Source: Bacteroidota bacterium
GTDB lineage: Bacteria; Bacteroidota; Bacteroidia; Flavobacteriales; Schleiferiaceae
DNA: 37,500 nt
Direction of reading: 5' to 3'
Assembly: GCA_016868755.1 (NCBI GenBank)
Contig: VGFU01000001.1
Location: 1-37,500, forward strand
The stretch's first letter is position 1. Each line of letters begins with the position of its first letter. The notes beneath the pieces are model-generated. The model was not told where the DNA came from. It was given only the letters and a program-made list of their open reading frames with translations, and made no database searches. Shown here piece by piece: positions 7,804 through 15,322 of the stretch. The position numbers were made by a program, and so were the translations under genes.

Positions 7804-9279
7804 ATGAAGCGCCTGATTGCCCTTTTGATCGCCCTATCGGCCCTCGTCGCCTGCCGGCCCGAGTACCGGTTTGCGCCGCAGCCCGTGGCGTTGACGCGCA
7901 GCCAAGACACCGTGTTCCTCGACACGGTCTTTGCTACGGTGGGCAGCTCGACGCGCAGCGTGCGCTTGGTCAATCCCAGCGCCTACGACGTCAACTTAAG
8001 CCGGGTACATTTGGGTCGGGGTGCCGAATCCCCGTTCCGCTTTAACGCCAACGGGCAGCCGGGGCCTGACCTCAACGACGTGGTGATTCCGGCGGGCGAC
8101 AGCATCTGGGTTTTTGTGGAAACGACGGCCCCGCGGGGCGACGGCGAAATGCTTTGGGAAGACTCGCTGCTCGTGGAGCAAGGAAGCTTTCGCCAAAGCA
8201 TCCACCTCGTGGCCCTCGCCTGGGACGCGCATTTTCACTACCCGAACCGGGTACTCACCATCGATCAGCCCGAGCCTTTTGCCGACCTGCTCATTCCGTA
8301 TGTGGTGCTCGGCGCCCAAGAAGTATGGAGCGACGACAAGCCCCACGTGGTTTACGGTTATGCGGTGGTCGACAGCGGCGCCACCTTGACGATTTCGGCC
8401 GGGGCGCGCGTGCATTTTCACAGCGGTTCGGGGCTTTGGGTGGCCTCGGGCGGAACCTTGCTCGTCGACCCCGCCAACACCGGTTCTTTTGACGCCCCCG
8501 CCGTGCTTGAAGGCGATCGCCTGGAGCCCTTTTACCGGCACATCGCCGGCCAGTGGGGCGGACTTTTGGGCGGAATTTTTATTCAGCGCGGCGCCCGGGC
8601 GGTGATTCAAAACGCCTGGATTCGCAACGGAACCTTGGGCCTTCGCTGCGACAGCGTGGCCGACGGCGAACCCCACAACCTCATCGTGCGGCGCAGCCGA
8701 ATCACCGACTTTAGCCGGGCCGCCGTGTACAGCGGATTTGGCCGCGTCCGCCTCGAAAACAGCGTCGTGAGCAATTCAGGCCTGTACAACGTCTATACGT
8801 TAGGCGGACAGCTTGAGGCCGACCACTGCACGTTTGCCAACGCGTTCCCCGGCGCCCGGTCCACCCCGTCGATTGGCCTGTTTAACCGCTACGACGACGG
8901 AACCGGAACCTACCGCTACCGCGCCCTACTGCAGGCCGACGTGCGCAACTGCATCGTCGACGGAAGCCAAGAGTCCGAGGTGGGTTTTGGCTACGGGCCC
9001 CAGGCGGCGTTCAACTACCGATTTGAAGGCTCGCTGATCAAGCTCAACCGGTTTCCGAGTCCGGCGATTTATGACGTGACCGATCCGCAGCGCTTTGGCG
9101 GCTGCGTGTTCAATGCCCCGGCCCTTTTTGAATCCGCTGGGGAGTACGATTACCGCCTCAAGTTGGGTTCGGCTGCCTTAGGTATTGGGTTGCCGGGTGC
9201 TACCAGCCAAGTCCCCGTTGACGCCTTGGGGAATGCCCGACCGCAGCCCGCAGACGCCGGCGCGGTGGAAACGTTGTAG
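7804..9279 (+). CDS. Lipoprotein with predicted right-handed beta-helix
   Basis: The 491-residue product starts with a lipoprotein signal peptide and lipobox (SALVAC, Cys17), so it is probably anchored in the outer membrane. Residues about 25-140 form a beta-rich region (VFLDTVFATVGSSTRSVRLVNPS, then IPAGDSIWVFVETT) resembling Ig-like segments found in a conserved Bacteroidota family. From about 170 to 440 there are repeated short beta segments (AVIQNAWIRNG, GFGRVRLENSVVSNSGLYNVY, LEADHCTFANA) typical of pectate-lyase-like parallel beta-helices. The C-terminal PVDALGNARPQPADAGAVE resembles the closing segment of such proteins. No catalytic site could be identified; surface carbohydrate binding or a structural role are both possible. 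No type IX sorting domain is seen. Confidence 0.75.
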   Translation: MKRLIALLIALSALVACRPEYRFAPQPVALTRSQDTVFLDTVFATVGSSTRSVRLVNPSAYDVNLSRVHLGRGAESPFRFNANGQPGPDLNDVVIPAGDSIWVFVETTAPRGDGEMLWEDSLLVEQGSFRQSIHLVALAWDAHFHYPNRVLTIDQPEPFADLLIPYVVLGAQEVWSDDKPHVVYGYAVVDSGATLTISAGARVHFHSGSGLWVASGGTLLVDPANTGSFDAPAVLEGDRLEPFYRHIAGQWGGLLGGIFIQRGARAVIQNAWIRNGTLGLRCDSVADGEPHNLIVRRSRITDFSRAAVYSGFGRVRLENSVVSNSGLYNVYTLGGQLEADHCTFANAFPGARSTPSIGLFNRYDDGTGTYRYRALLQADVRNCIVDGSQESEVGFGYGPQAAFNYRFEGSLIKLNRFPSPAIYDVTDPQRFGGCVFNAPALFESAGEYDYRLKLGSAALGIGLPGATSQVPVDALGNARPQPADAGAVETL

Positions 9280-9302
9280 AAGATCGGGTTTAACCGCCCC
9301 GT

Positions 9303-10301
9303 TCAGCGCAACTGCGCCAAAAACGCTGGTGTGTCCACGCCGTCTGCGTAGTCCCACAACGCGGGAAACTGGCTTTGGCCAAATGGAGTCCGCCCACGAC
9401 CCACCACCGTTTGAAGCTGGTCCGACTGGGCGTCCAACCACGATTCCGCGGCAGCCGCATCCTTGTGCCAGGTGACATGGACCACCGAAAGAGGCGGTTT
9501 CAAGCTGTCGTGCTCGCGCAGCACCACCCAGTTGTTTTCGAGGAACGGCTCGCGGTTGAGCATAAACAGTGCGCGGTGGTAGTCGTAGTTCGATCCATAG
9601 CGGGCGTGCTCGGCAATCCGGCTCCACTTCATCCACGAGGCAAAAAGGCGCTGCACGTCAAATCCACGCTCCAACGCGAGGTGGGTGACGCTTCGGCAGC
9701 CCCGGCCGAAGTAGCGAAAGAGGTCGTCTGATAGGGCATCGAGCTCTTGGTCGGTGGCGTTGGTCGGAACCACCGCCGCCGAGGTGCGCGCCCCCCGCAA
9801 AATGCGCGGAACCGCCGAAAAGTACTGATCAAAATGGGCAACGGCTTGGTCGCCCCCGGTCGCAATTAAGGCCTCAACGCCGTTGAGCCGCTCTACCACC
9901 TCAAGGTCGGCCGAGGGATCCCGCTGCCGCAACCGCTTCAGAACCGCCGTGGTGAGCAGCGAATCCTCCGACGCAGGCTTAAAGCGCACGCGGTGCCCCG
10001 CGAGGTAGCCGCACAGCACGTCGTGCAGGGCCACCAGAGGAAGGTTTCCAGCCCCCACAATGCCCAGGGTGCGCGGGGCTCCCCACGCTTCGGGCCATCG
10101 GGTCCGCCAAGCGCGCAGCGATTCCGGTCGAAGGGCGTCAGCCCACGCGCGCAGGGCGTCTACCGAAAATTCGGGGGTAAACCAAGAATTCCGCGCCGAA
10201 ACCTGCGCCAAAAGGTCCGAATCAGCCGCGAGCTGACGCAGGTCGTCGGCGAGTTCCGCGAGGACCAAAAAACGAGCGTCAAGGGGGGCTAAATCGAGCA
10301 T
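9303..10301 (-). CDS. Acyl-CoA reductase, LuxC family
   Basis: The 332-residue protein resembles LuxC-family acyl-CoA/fatty acid reductases, which reduce activated acyl groups to aldehydes with NAD(P)H. Visible features are [18 protein letters not shown] (about 78-95), an aldehyde-dehydrogenase-like core with [16 protein letters not shown] (about 146-161), and [12 protein letters not shown] with Cys202 as the expected acyl-accepting residue. No other lux genes are present, and homologues are common next to a ferredoxin in non-luminous Bacteroidota, so bioluminescence is not implied. The ATG at 10301 is chosen; a TTG at 10310 is possible. It is divergent from the ferredoxin gene with only 51 bp between starts. 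Confidence 0.82.
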   Translation of the reverse strand: MLDLAPLDARFLVLAELADDLRQLAADSDLLAQVSARNSWFTPEFSVDALRAWADALRPESLRAWRTRWPEAWGAPRTLGIVGAGNLPLVALHDVLCGYLAGHRVRFKPASEDSLLTTAVLKRLRQRDPSADLEVVERLNGVEALIATGGDQAVAHFDQYFSAVPRILRGARTSAAVVPTNATDQELDALSDDLFRYFGRGCRSVTHLALERGFDVQRLFASWMKWSRIAEHARYGSNYDYHRALFMLNREPFLENNWVVLREHDSLKPPLSVVHVTWHKDAAAAESWLDAQSDQLQTVVGRGRTPFGQSQFPALWDYADGVDTPAFLAQLR

Positions 10302-10320
10302 GAACGGCAAAAAAAGGGCG

Positions 10321-10328
10321 TATCTTTA
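10321..10328 (+). promoter_or_regulatory. Possible -7 box TATCTTTA for the ferredoxin gene
   Basis: TATCTTTA differs from TAnnTTTG only at the last base and lies 24 nt before the ferredoxin ATG. It faces the minus-strand box at 10335-10342 across 6 nt. Confidence 0.35.
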
Positions 10329-10334
10329 GGGCCA

Positions 10335-10342
10335 CAAAAGTA
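10335..10342 (-). promoter_or_regulatory. -7 promoter box TACTTTTG for the LuxC-like gene
   Basis: The minus strand reads TACTTTTG, a full TAnnTTTG match, 33 nt before the acyl-CoA reductase ATG. No TTG -33 element is evident. Initiation here would run across the ferredoxin-side box. Confidence 0.5.
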
Positions 10343-10352
10343 CGCTTCAACG

Positions 10353-10703
10353 ATGGCCATTAAGATTACCGACGAGTGCATTAACTGCGGCGCCTGCGAG
10401 CCCGAATGCCCCAACAACGCGATCTACGAAGGCGGCATGGAATGGCGGTTTGCCGACGGAACCAAGCTCCAGGGCGACCTGGTGAGCAAGAGCGGTCTCA
10501 AAACCGAGGCCGGCAGCGCGCAAGAGCCGGTGAGTTTCGATTACTACTACATCGTCACCGACAAGTGCACCGAGTGCGTCGGTTTTCACGAGACCCCGCA
10601 GTGCGCCGAGGTTTGCCCGGTGGATTGCTGCGTTCCCGACGAGGACCACGTCGAAACGCGCGAAGAGCTGGAATCCAAGAAGTCGTTTCTGCACCTGGAT
10701 TAA
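10353..10703 (+). CDS. 2[4Fe-4S] ferredoxin (Alvin type)
   Basis: This 116-residue protein has two cluster motifs: Cys9, Cys12, Cys15, Cys19 followed by Pro, and Cys72, Cys75, then an eight-residue insertion, Cys84 and Cys88 followed by Pro. The longer gap in the second motif ([21 protein letters not shown]) is the mark of the Allochromatium vinosum type, which carries very low-potential clusters. A loop of about 45 residues (25-70) separates the motifs, longer than in the archetype. It probably donates electrons in the cytoplasm; the partner is unknown, although the divergent acyl-CoA reductase is a conserved neighbour. Its TAA overlaps the next gene's ATG by one base (TAATG). Confidence 0.93.
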   Translation: MAIKITDECINCGACEPECPNNAIYEGGMEWRFADGTKLQGDLVSKSGLKTEAGSAQEPVSFDYYYIVTDKCTECVGFHETPQCAEVCPVDCCVPDEDHVETREELESKKSFLHLD

Positions 10704-11449
10704 TGAAGCGCTTTGCCCTGATTCTGTTTGCGCTGGCCGCCGGAACAGGGAGTACGTGGGCCCAAACGGCGGACTGGGCACGGCTGGTGGCGGTTACGCG
10801 CGACCGAAGCCTGAACGACGGCGCCCGCCTTGCTGCCCTCGACAGTTTGGCGGCAAGCACGCTGGACGCGCTGCGCCAGGGCGAATCCGCACTGCCCGAA
10901 AGCGCCCTTCGCGCAGAAAGCCCTGACGGAAGTTTTGCCCTTGTTTCGCTCAACGCCCCGCTTCACGACGGCAGCTACGCCTACCGCGGCCTCGTGGGGC
11001 GCCCGCTTCGGCGCGGCGAATGGTCCTGGTCCGCGCTCACCGAAGGACAGTGGCCCGAGGCCATCGTGTACCGGGTGGTGCACACGCGCTACCGCCGACG
11101 CAGTACCTACCTGGCCCTTTGGTACAAGCCGCACCTGAACGGCGTGCAAGAAAAGGGCATAGAGCCCGTCATCGCGACCCGGAGTCGGCTGGTGTTTGGT
11201 GCCCGCATATTTGCGGTAAAAAAATTCAACGACGAAGTCTTTCGCAAGCCGCCCGAACGGCTGGTGCTGCGCTTCGGCCCCAACGCCACGGCCGGAATCA
11301 GGCCCGAGAAGGCCGGAGTTATCCTCATCGACGAGGTGGCTCCGGTGCGCGATGCCCCCAAGGGCGCCTACCGCTACTACGGCCCGACGGCCGTGCAAAA
11401 TCGACTCGTTTTTCGCGACGGAAAATGGTATTTCGAAACCTTGCCCTAA
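10703..11449 (+). CDS. Secreted protein of unknown function
   Basis: The 248-residue protein has a signal peptide ([14 protein letters not shown], cleavage probably after TWAQ), so it should be periplasmic or surface-located. Mature features include an N-terminal helical stretch with RLAALDSLAAST, then a beta-rich part (SFALVSLNAPLHDGSYAYRGLV, TYLALWYKPHLNG) and a C-terminal LVFRDGKWYFETLP. I recognise it only as a conserved Bacteroidota unknown found downstream of the ferredoxin gene. The one-base overlap with the ferredoxin stop argues for an operon. No enzyme motif or lipobox is visible. Confidence 0.8.
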   Translation: MKRFALILFALAAGTGSTWAQTADWARLVAVTRDRSLNDGARLAALDSLAASTLDALRQGESALPESALRAESPDGSFALVSLNAPLHDGSYAYRGLVGRPLRRGEWSWSALTEGQWPEAIVYRVVHTRYRRRSTYLALWYKPHLNGVQEKGIEPVIATRSRLVFGARIFAVKKFNDEVFRKPPERLVLRFGPNATAGIRPEKAGVILIDEVAPVRDAPKGAYRYYGPTAVQNRLVFRDGKWYFETLP

Positions 11450-11468
11450 CCTAAGCCCCCTACCTTTG
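11441..11468 (+). promoter_or_regulatory. serC promoter (TTG-N17-TACCTTTG)
   Basis: This is the best promoter in the window: TTG at 11441-11443, a 17-nt spacer and TACCTTTG at 11461-11468, matching the Bacteroidota -33/-7 pattern in full. The TTTG ends only 5 nt before the serC ATG, so the transcript would have almost no leader. The -33 TTG overlaps the last codons of the upstream gene. Confidence 0.65.
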
Positions 11469-11473
11469 CTCTT

Positions 11474-12550
11474 ATGAAAAAGCACAACTTTACCGCCGGA
11501 CCGTGCATCTTAGCACCCGAGGTTTTTGAAGGCGCTGCCGCCGCCGTTCGCGAATTCGAAGGAATGGGCCTGTCGCTCCTCGAAATCAGCCACCGCGACA
11601 AAAAGGTCGTGGCGGTGATGGAAGAGGCCCAGCAGCGGGTTTTGTCGACCCTAGGACTGGGCAACGACTACTCGGTGCTTTTTTTGCAGGGCGGAGCCAG
11701 CAGCCAGTTTGCCATGGTTCCGTTCAACCTTTTGACGCGGAGCGGCCGCGCCGGATACCTCAACACGGGAACCTGGGCGAGCAAAGCCCTCGAAGAGGCC
11801 GAGAAACTTGCGCCAGGCCAAGCAATGGAACTCGCTTCGAGCAAGGACCGCAACTTCAGCTACATCCCTAAAGGCTTCGCGATTCCGAGCGGACTCGACT
11901 ACGTGCACTACACCTCAAACAACACCATTTTTGGCACGCAAATGAAGGCCTTCCCCAAGGCCGACAGCCTGATGGTCTGCGACATGTCGTCAGATATCTT
12001 CAGCCGCCAACTGGACTATTCGGCGTTTGACCTAATTTATGCCGGCGCCCAGAAAAACCTCGGCCCTGCGGGCGCAACCTTGGTCGTCGTGCGGAACGAA
12101 ATCCTCGGCAAGTCGGGCCGCGTGATTCCCACGATGTTTGACTACCCGGTGCACATCAAGGGCGAATCGATGTACAACACGCCGCCCGTGTTTTCGCTCT
12201 ACGTCAGCCTGCTTACGCTTCGCTGGATGGACGCCCAAGGTGGCCTCGCCGAGATGGAGCGCCGCGCCAACGACCGCGCCGCCGCACTGTATGGCGAAAT
12301 CGACCGCAATCCGCTCTTTACCGGAACCGCCGCTGCCGAAGACCGCTCGCCCATGAACGCCTGCTTTTTACTGAACGACGAGTCCGCCCACAAAGACGTG
12401 TTTGACGCGTTAGCCAAAGAGGCCGGCCTTGTCGGGCTGGCGGGCCACCGGAGCGTTGGAGGCTACCGCGCCTCGATGTACAACGCGCTGGAGCTGTCGA
12501 GCGTCGAGGTCCTTGTCGAAGTAATGCGCGAAGTCGAGCGCCGCGCCTAA
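11474..12550 (+). CDS. serC: Phosphoserine aminotransferase
   Basis: SerC converts 3-phosphohydroxypyruvate and glutamate to phosphoserine, the second step of serine synthesis, and also acts in pyridoxal phosphate synthesis in some bacteria. The 358-residue protein has HNFTAGPCILAPEV at the start, LQGGASSQFAMVP (71-83) for phosphate binding, and the PLP lysine Lys194 in YAGAQKNLGPAG. The C-terminus has GHRSVGGYRASMYNA, which contacts the substrate phosphate in the family. serA follows 18 nt later, so these two consecutive pathway steps are probably one transcription unit. Confidence 0.97.
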   Translation: MKKHNFTAGPCILAPEVFEGAAAAVREFEGMGLSLLEISHRDKKVVAVMEEAQQRVLSTLGLGNDYSVLFLQGGASSQFAMVPFNLLTRSGRAGYLNTGTWASKALEEAEKLAPGQAMELASSKDRNFSYIPKGFAIPSGLDYVHYTSNNTIFGTQMKAFPKADSLMVCDMSSDIFSRQLDYSAFDLIYAGAQKNLGPAGATLVVVRNEILGKSGRVIPTMFDYPVHIKGESMYNTPPVFSLYVSLLTLRWMDAQGGLAEMERRANDRAAALYGEIDRNPLFTGTAAAEDRSPMNACFLLNDESAHKDVFDALAKEAGLVGLAGHRSVGGYRASMYNALELSSVEVLVEVMREVERRA

Positions 12551-12568
12551 CCGTTTAATTCGTTTACC

Positions 12569-13513
12569 ATGATTGTACTCGCCAACGACGGCATCGCCCC
12601 TTCGGGCCAAGCCAAACTCGAGGCCGCCGGCCACACCGTACTCACCACCAAAGTGGCTCAGGAGCAGCTTGCCGACTTCATCAACGCCGAACAGGTTGAC
12701 GTGCTGCTGGTGCGCTCGGCCACCACAGCCCGCGCGGCCTTAATCGACGCCTGCCCCGGCCTTAAAATGATTGGGCGCGGTGGAGTCGGCATGGACAACA
12801 TCGACGTCGACTACGCCAAGAGCAAAGGCTTGGCGGTATTCAACACTCCGGCCGCCAGCTCCGAAAGCGTGGCTGAGCTCGTGTTTGCGCATTTGAGCGG
12901 ACTTCTTCGCTTTCTGCCCGACAGCAACCGCCGGATGCCCCTCGAAGGCGAATCAGCGTTTGACGGCCTGAAAAAAGCCTACGGCAAAGGCCTAGAACTG
13001 CGCGGCAAAACCCTCGGAATCATTGGATTTGGCCGCATCGGCCGCGCCGTGGCCCGCCAAGGCTACGGCCTCGGCATGAAGGTGGTCGCCCACGATCCTT
13101 TTGTGACCGACGGCAGCTTTGAGGTCGCGTTTGCCGACGGGCAAACGCTCCGCACGTCAGCTACTATGCTCAGCATGAGCGAATTGCTCGCCTCAGCTGA
13201 CGCCGTGAGCGTCCACATCGCCGGCAAGGCCGAAGTCCTCGGGGCAGCCGAGATCGCCCAAATGAAAAAGGGCGCCTTCTTGGTCAATGCCGCCCGCGGC
13301 GGAGTGGTCAACGAAGAAGCCCTGCTCAACGCACTCGACCACGGACATTTGGCAGGCGCCGCCCTCGACGTGTTCACCAACGAACCGACGCCGCACGTGA
13401 ACCTGCTGATGCACGACAAGCTCTCGCTGACCCCCCACATTGGTGCGGCCACCGAAGAAGCGCAGGACCGCATCAGTGCCGAACTGGCCGACACGATCAT
13501 CGCAAACGCCTAA
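12569..13513 (+). CDS. serA: D-3-phosphoglycerate dehydrogenase, short form
   Basis: This NAD-dependent 2-hydroxyacid dehydrogenase catalyses the first step of serine synthesis; the name rests on homology plus its position after serC. The Rossmann motif is GIIGFGRIGRA (150-160), and the catalytic triad is Arg243 in NAARGGVVNEE, Glu272 in NEPTP and His290 in TPHIGAATEEAQ. At 314 residues it lacks the C-terminal ACT domain that gives serine feedback inhibition in the E. coli type, so control must lie elsewhere. A related 2-hydroxyacid substrate cannot be ruled out by sequence alone. The DUF1015 gene begins 4 nt after its stop. Confidence 0.93.
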   Translation: MIVLANDGIAPSGQAKLEAAGHTVLTTKVAQEQLADFINAEQVDVLLVRSATTARAALIDACPGLKMIGRGGVGMDNIDVDYAKSKGLAVFNTPAASSESVAELVFAHLSGLLRFLPDSNRRMPLEGESAFDGLKKAYGKGLELRGKTLGIIGFGRIGRAVARQGYGLGMKVVAHDPFVTDGSFEVAFADGQTLRTSATMLSMSELLASADAVSVHIAGKAEVLGAAEIAQMKKGAFLVNAARGGVVNEEALLNALDHGHLAGAALDVFTNEPTPHVNLLMHDKLSLTPHIGAATEEAQDRISAELADTIIANA

Positions 13514-13517
13514 ACGG

Positions 13518-14636
13518 GTGGCGCGCTTCGAGGCTTTTGCGGCAGTGCGTCCGCCCCGAGCGCTCGCCGGATTGGTGAGCACGCGTTCCTATGTGACCTA
13601 CAGCGAAGAAGAGTTGGTGCACAAGCTGGGCACCAACCCCTATTCGTTTCTGCACGTGCTTCAGCGACGCTCGCCTGAGGCCGACGCCCGATTTAGCGGC
13701 GTGCGCAAAGGCTACGAGGATTTTCTGGCCAACGGCTACCTTGTGGCGGACGCCGAGCCGCACATCTACCTGTACCGCCAGCAGTGGGCGGGCCAAACCT
13801 TTGTGGGCTACCTCGGACTCGTTTCGCTCGACGACTACCGCGCCGGTCGCATTATCAAGCACGAACACACCCTCGAAGCGCGCGAAGCGCTTTTTGCCCG
13901 ATACCTCGAGACCGTTGGCTTTCACGCCGAGCCGGTGCTGCTCACGCATCCCCCCGTGCCCGAACTCCGCGCGACGGCCGCGCAGGTTCAGCGCTCAGAA
14001 CCCCTCCTCGACTTTGCGACCACCGACGGAGCGGTGCACAGCCTGTGGACCGTGCCTGATCCCCAACCCGTGCAAGCGGCACTGGCGCAGCTCGGCCGGC
14101 TGTACATCGCTGACGGCCACCACCGCATGGCCTCTTCGGAACGCTTGGGCGAAAACGCGTTCGTCATGGCCTACCTCGTCGACAGCAGCCAGATTTCGCT
14201 CTCTTCGTTCCACCGCCACATTGCGGGGCCGGCGATCGGTGACTGGGTTTCAGCCTTGGGTGCGGAGCCCGTGGCCCAACGACCCGACGGCTTACCCGAA
14301 AAGGGCTTTTTTGCCCTTGACCACCGCGGTTGGTGGAAGTTTGAGCCCGACAACCTCGCCTTCCCCGAAAGTTCTTGGTTGTTTGAGCAGGTTTTGGCGC
14401 CGTTCTGGAACGTTACCGACGAACGGCACGACGCCCGGGTACGCTACGAACCCGGCGTGGTTGACCTGGCAAGAGTGGAGGCCGGACGCCGAGACCAAGA
14501 GACCATTTTTGTGCTTCCGCATCCGCACTGGGACGACGTGGAGCGCTGGGCCGACCAGGGCAAATCGGTGCCCCCTAAGTCAACCTACATTGAACCCAAG
14601 CTCCGCTCTGGGGTAACCATGTACGCCTGGAAATGA
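13518..14636 (+). CDS. DUF1015 family protein
   Basis: The 372-residue product matches the DUF1015 family: AVRPPRALAGLVSTRSYV near the start, NPYSFLHVLQR, then LYIADGHHRMASSERL in the middle and KSTYIEPKLRSG at the end. The DGHHR motif is the strongest signature and resembles ParB-like or kinase-like phosphate-binding sites. Biochemical function is not established to my knowledge. It is frequently next to serA and serC in Bacteroidota, which hints at a link with serine or phosphoserine metabolism. GTG at 13518 is chosen because it clears serA by 4 nt and gives the family N-terminus; the frame is open further upstream inside serA. Confidence 0.88.
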   Translation: MARFEAFAAVRPPRALAGLVSTRSYVTYSEEELVHKLGTNPYSFLHVLQRRSPEADARFSGVRKGYEDFLANGYLVADAEPHIYLYRQQWAGQTFVGYLGLVSLDDYRAGRIIKHEHTLEAREALFARYLETVGFHAEPVLLTHPPVPELRATAAQVQRSEPLLDFATTDGAVHSLWTVPDPQPVQAALAQLGRLYIADGHHRMASSERLGENAFVMAYLVDSSQISLSSFHRHIAGPAIGDWVSALGAEPVAQRPDGLPEKGFFALDHRGWWKFEPDNLAFPESSWLFEQVLAPFWNVTDERHDARVRYEPGVVDLARVEAGRRDQETIFVLPHPHWDDVERWADQGKSVPPKSTYIEPKLRSGVTMYAWK

Positions 14637-15301
14637 GCGCCAACCTGTTTGCCTACCGCGGCCTCCGCGACGCCCTGCCCGCCGACTGCACCTTAGTAGC
14701 GGTCAGCAAGTTCCAACCCGTTGAGGCCATCGAGGCCCTTTATGCCGCGGGCCACCGGGACTTTGGCGAAAACCGGGTGCAAGAACTCGCCGCGAAGGCC
14801 GCGGCGCTCCCGAAGGACATTCGTTGGCACATGATCGGCCGCATCCAAACGAACAAGATTCGGGAATTTGCGCCCTTTGTGCACCTCGTGCACAGTGTCG
14901 ACCGCCTCGAAGTGCTTCGGGTGCTGCAAAATGAAGCCCTACGCGCGGGTCGCCGCATCGACGTCTTGCTCCAAGTTCACATTGCTCGCGAAGAAACCAA
15001 GGCGGGTTTTAGCCCCGACGAAGTACTCGGACTTTGCGCGGTAAACGTGCTCAACGAATACCCCAACCTTCGGGTCGTAGGACTCATGGGCATGGCGAGC
15101 TTCACCGAAGACCGCGACCTCGTTCGCGCGGAATTCGCCCTTCTTTCGAGCCTCTTTCGCGCTGCCCGGGAACAGCTGGGCGTCGGCCAAGTCACGGTGC
15201 TGAGCATGGGAATGAGCGGCGACTACGAACTGGCGTTGACCGAAGGCGCCAACCACATTCGCGTGGGCTCTCTACTGTTCGGGGCGCGAAGCGGCCAGTA
15301 A
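14633..15301 (+). CDS. YggS-type PLP homeostasis protein
   Basis: The 222-residue protein belongs to the YggS/PLPBP (COG0325) family, single-domain PLP-binding proteins that control cellular pyridoxal phosphate rather than act as enzymes. Lys26 in [12 protein letters not shown] is the PLP lysine. Other signatures are [42 protein letters not shown] and [12 protein letters not shown]. It overlaps the DUF1015 gene by 4 nt (ATGA). Its position after the PLP enzyme SerC fits a shared theme of PLP-dependent serine synthesis, though this is inference. Confidence 0.95.
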   Translation: MSANLFAYRGLRDALPADCTLVAVSKFQPVEAIEALYAAGHRDFGENRVQELAAKAAALPKDIRWHMIGRIQTNKIREFAPFVHLVHSVDRLEVLRVLQNEALRAGRRIDVLLQVHIAREETKAGFSPDEVLGLCAVNVLNEYPNLRVVGLMGMASFTEDRDLVRAEFALLSSLFRAAREQLGVGQVTVLSMGMSGDYELALTEGANHIRVGSLLFGARSGQ

Positions 15302-15322
15302 CTAGCAACCACAAACTAGTTA
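15299..15322 (+). repeat. Heptamer repeat island / 7-bp inverted repeat
   Basis: From the YggS-type stop codon to the next ATG the sequence is TAACTAG, a 10-nt spacer, then CTAGTTA: a perfect 7-bp inverted repeat. It can also be parsed as three tandem 7-mers (CTAGCAA, CCACAAA, CTAGTTA, 15302-15322) of the family seen at 27591-27660. The last A is the first base of the nuclease start codon, so the repeat occupies its whole 5' intergenic region. Confidence 0.6.

Noticed and set aside
6011-7807. 598-codon open frame on the plus strand
   Set aside because: It lies antisense to lon, the nucleotidyltransferase and rpmE2, whose protein motifs are clear. Long antisense frames are expected at this GC content.
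9303-10301. A bioluminescence (lux) operon
   Set aside because: Only a LuxC-family reductase is present; no luxA, luxB, luxD or luxE homologue lies nearby, and the ferredoxin pairing is common in non-luminous Bacteroidota.
15299-15322. The inverted repeat as an intrinsic terminator of the YggS-type gene
   Set aside because: The stem is AT-rich, only 7 bp, and no T-run follows; a repeat-family origin explains it better.
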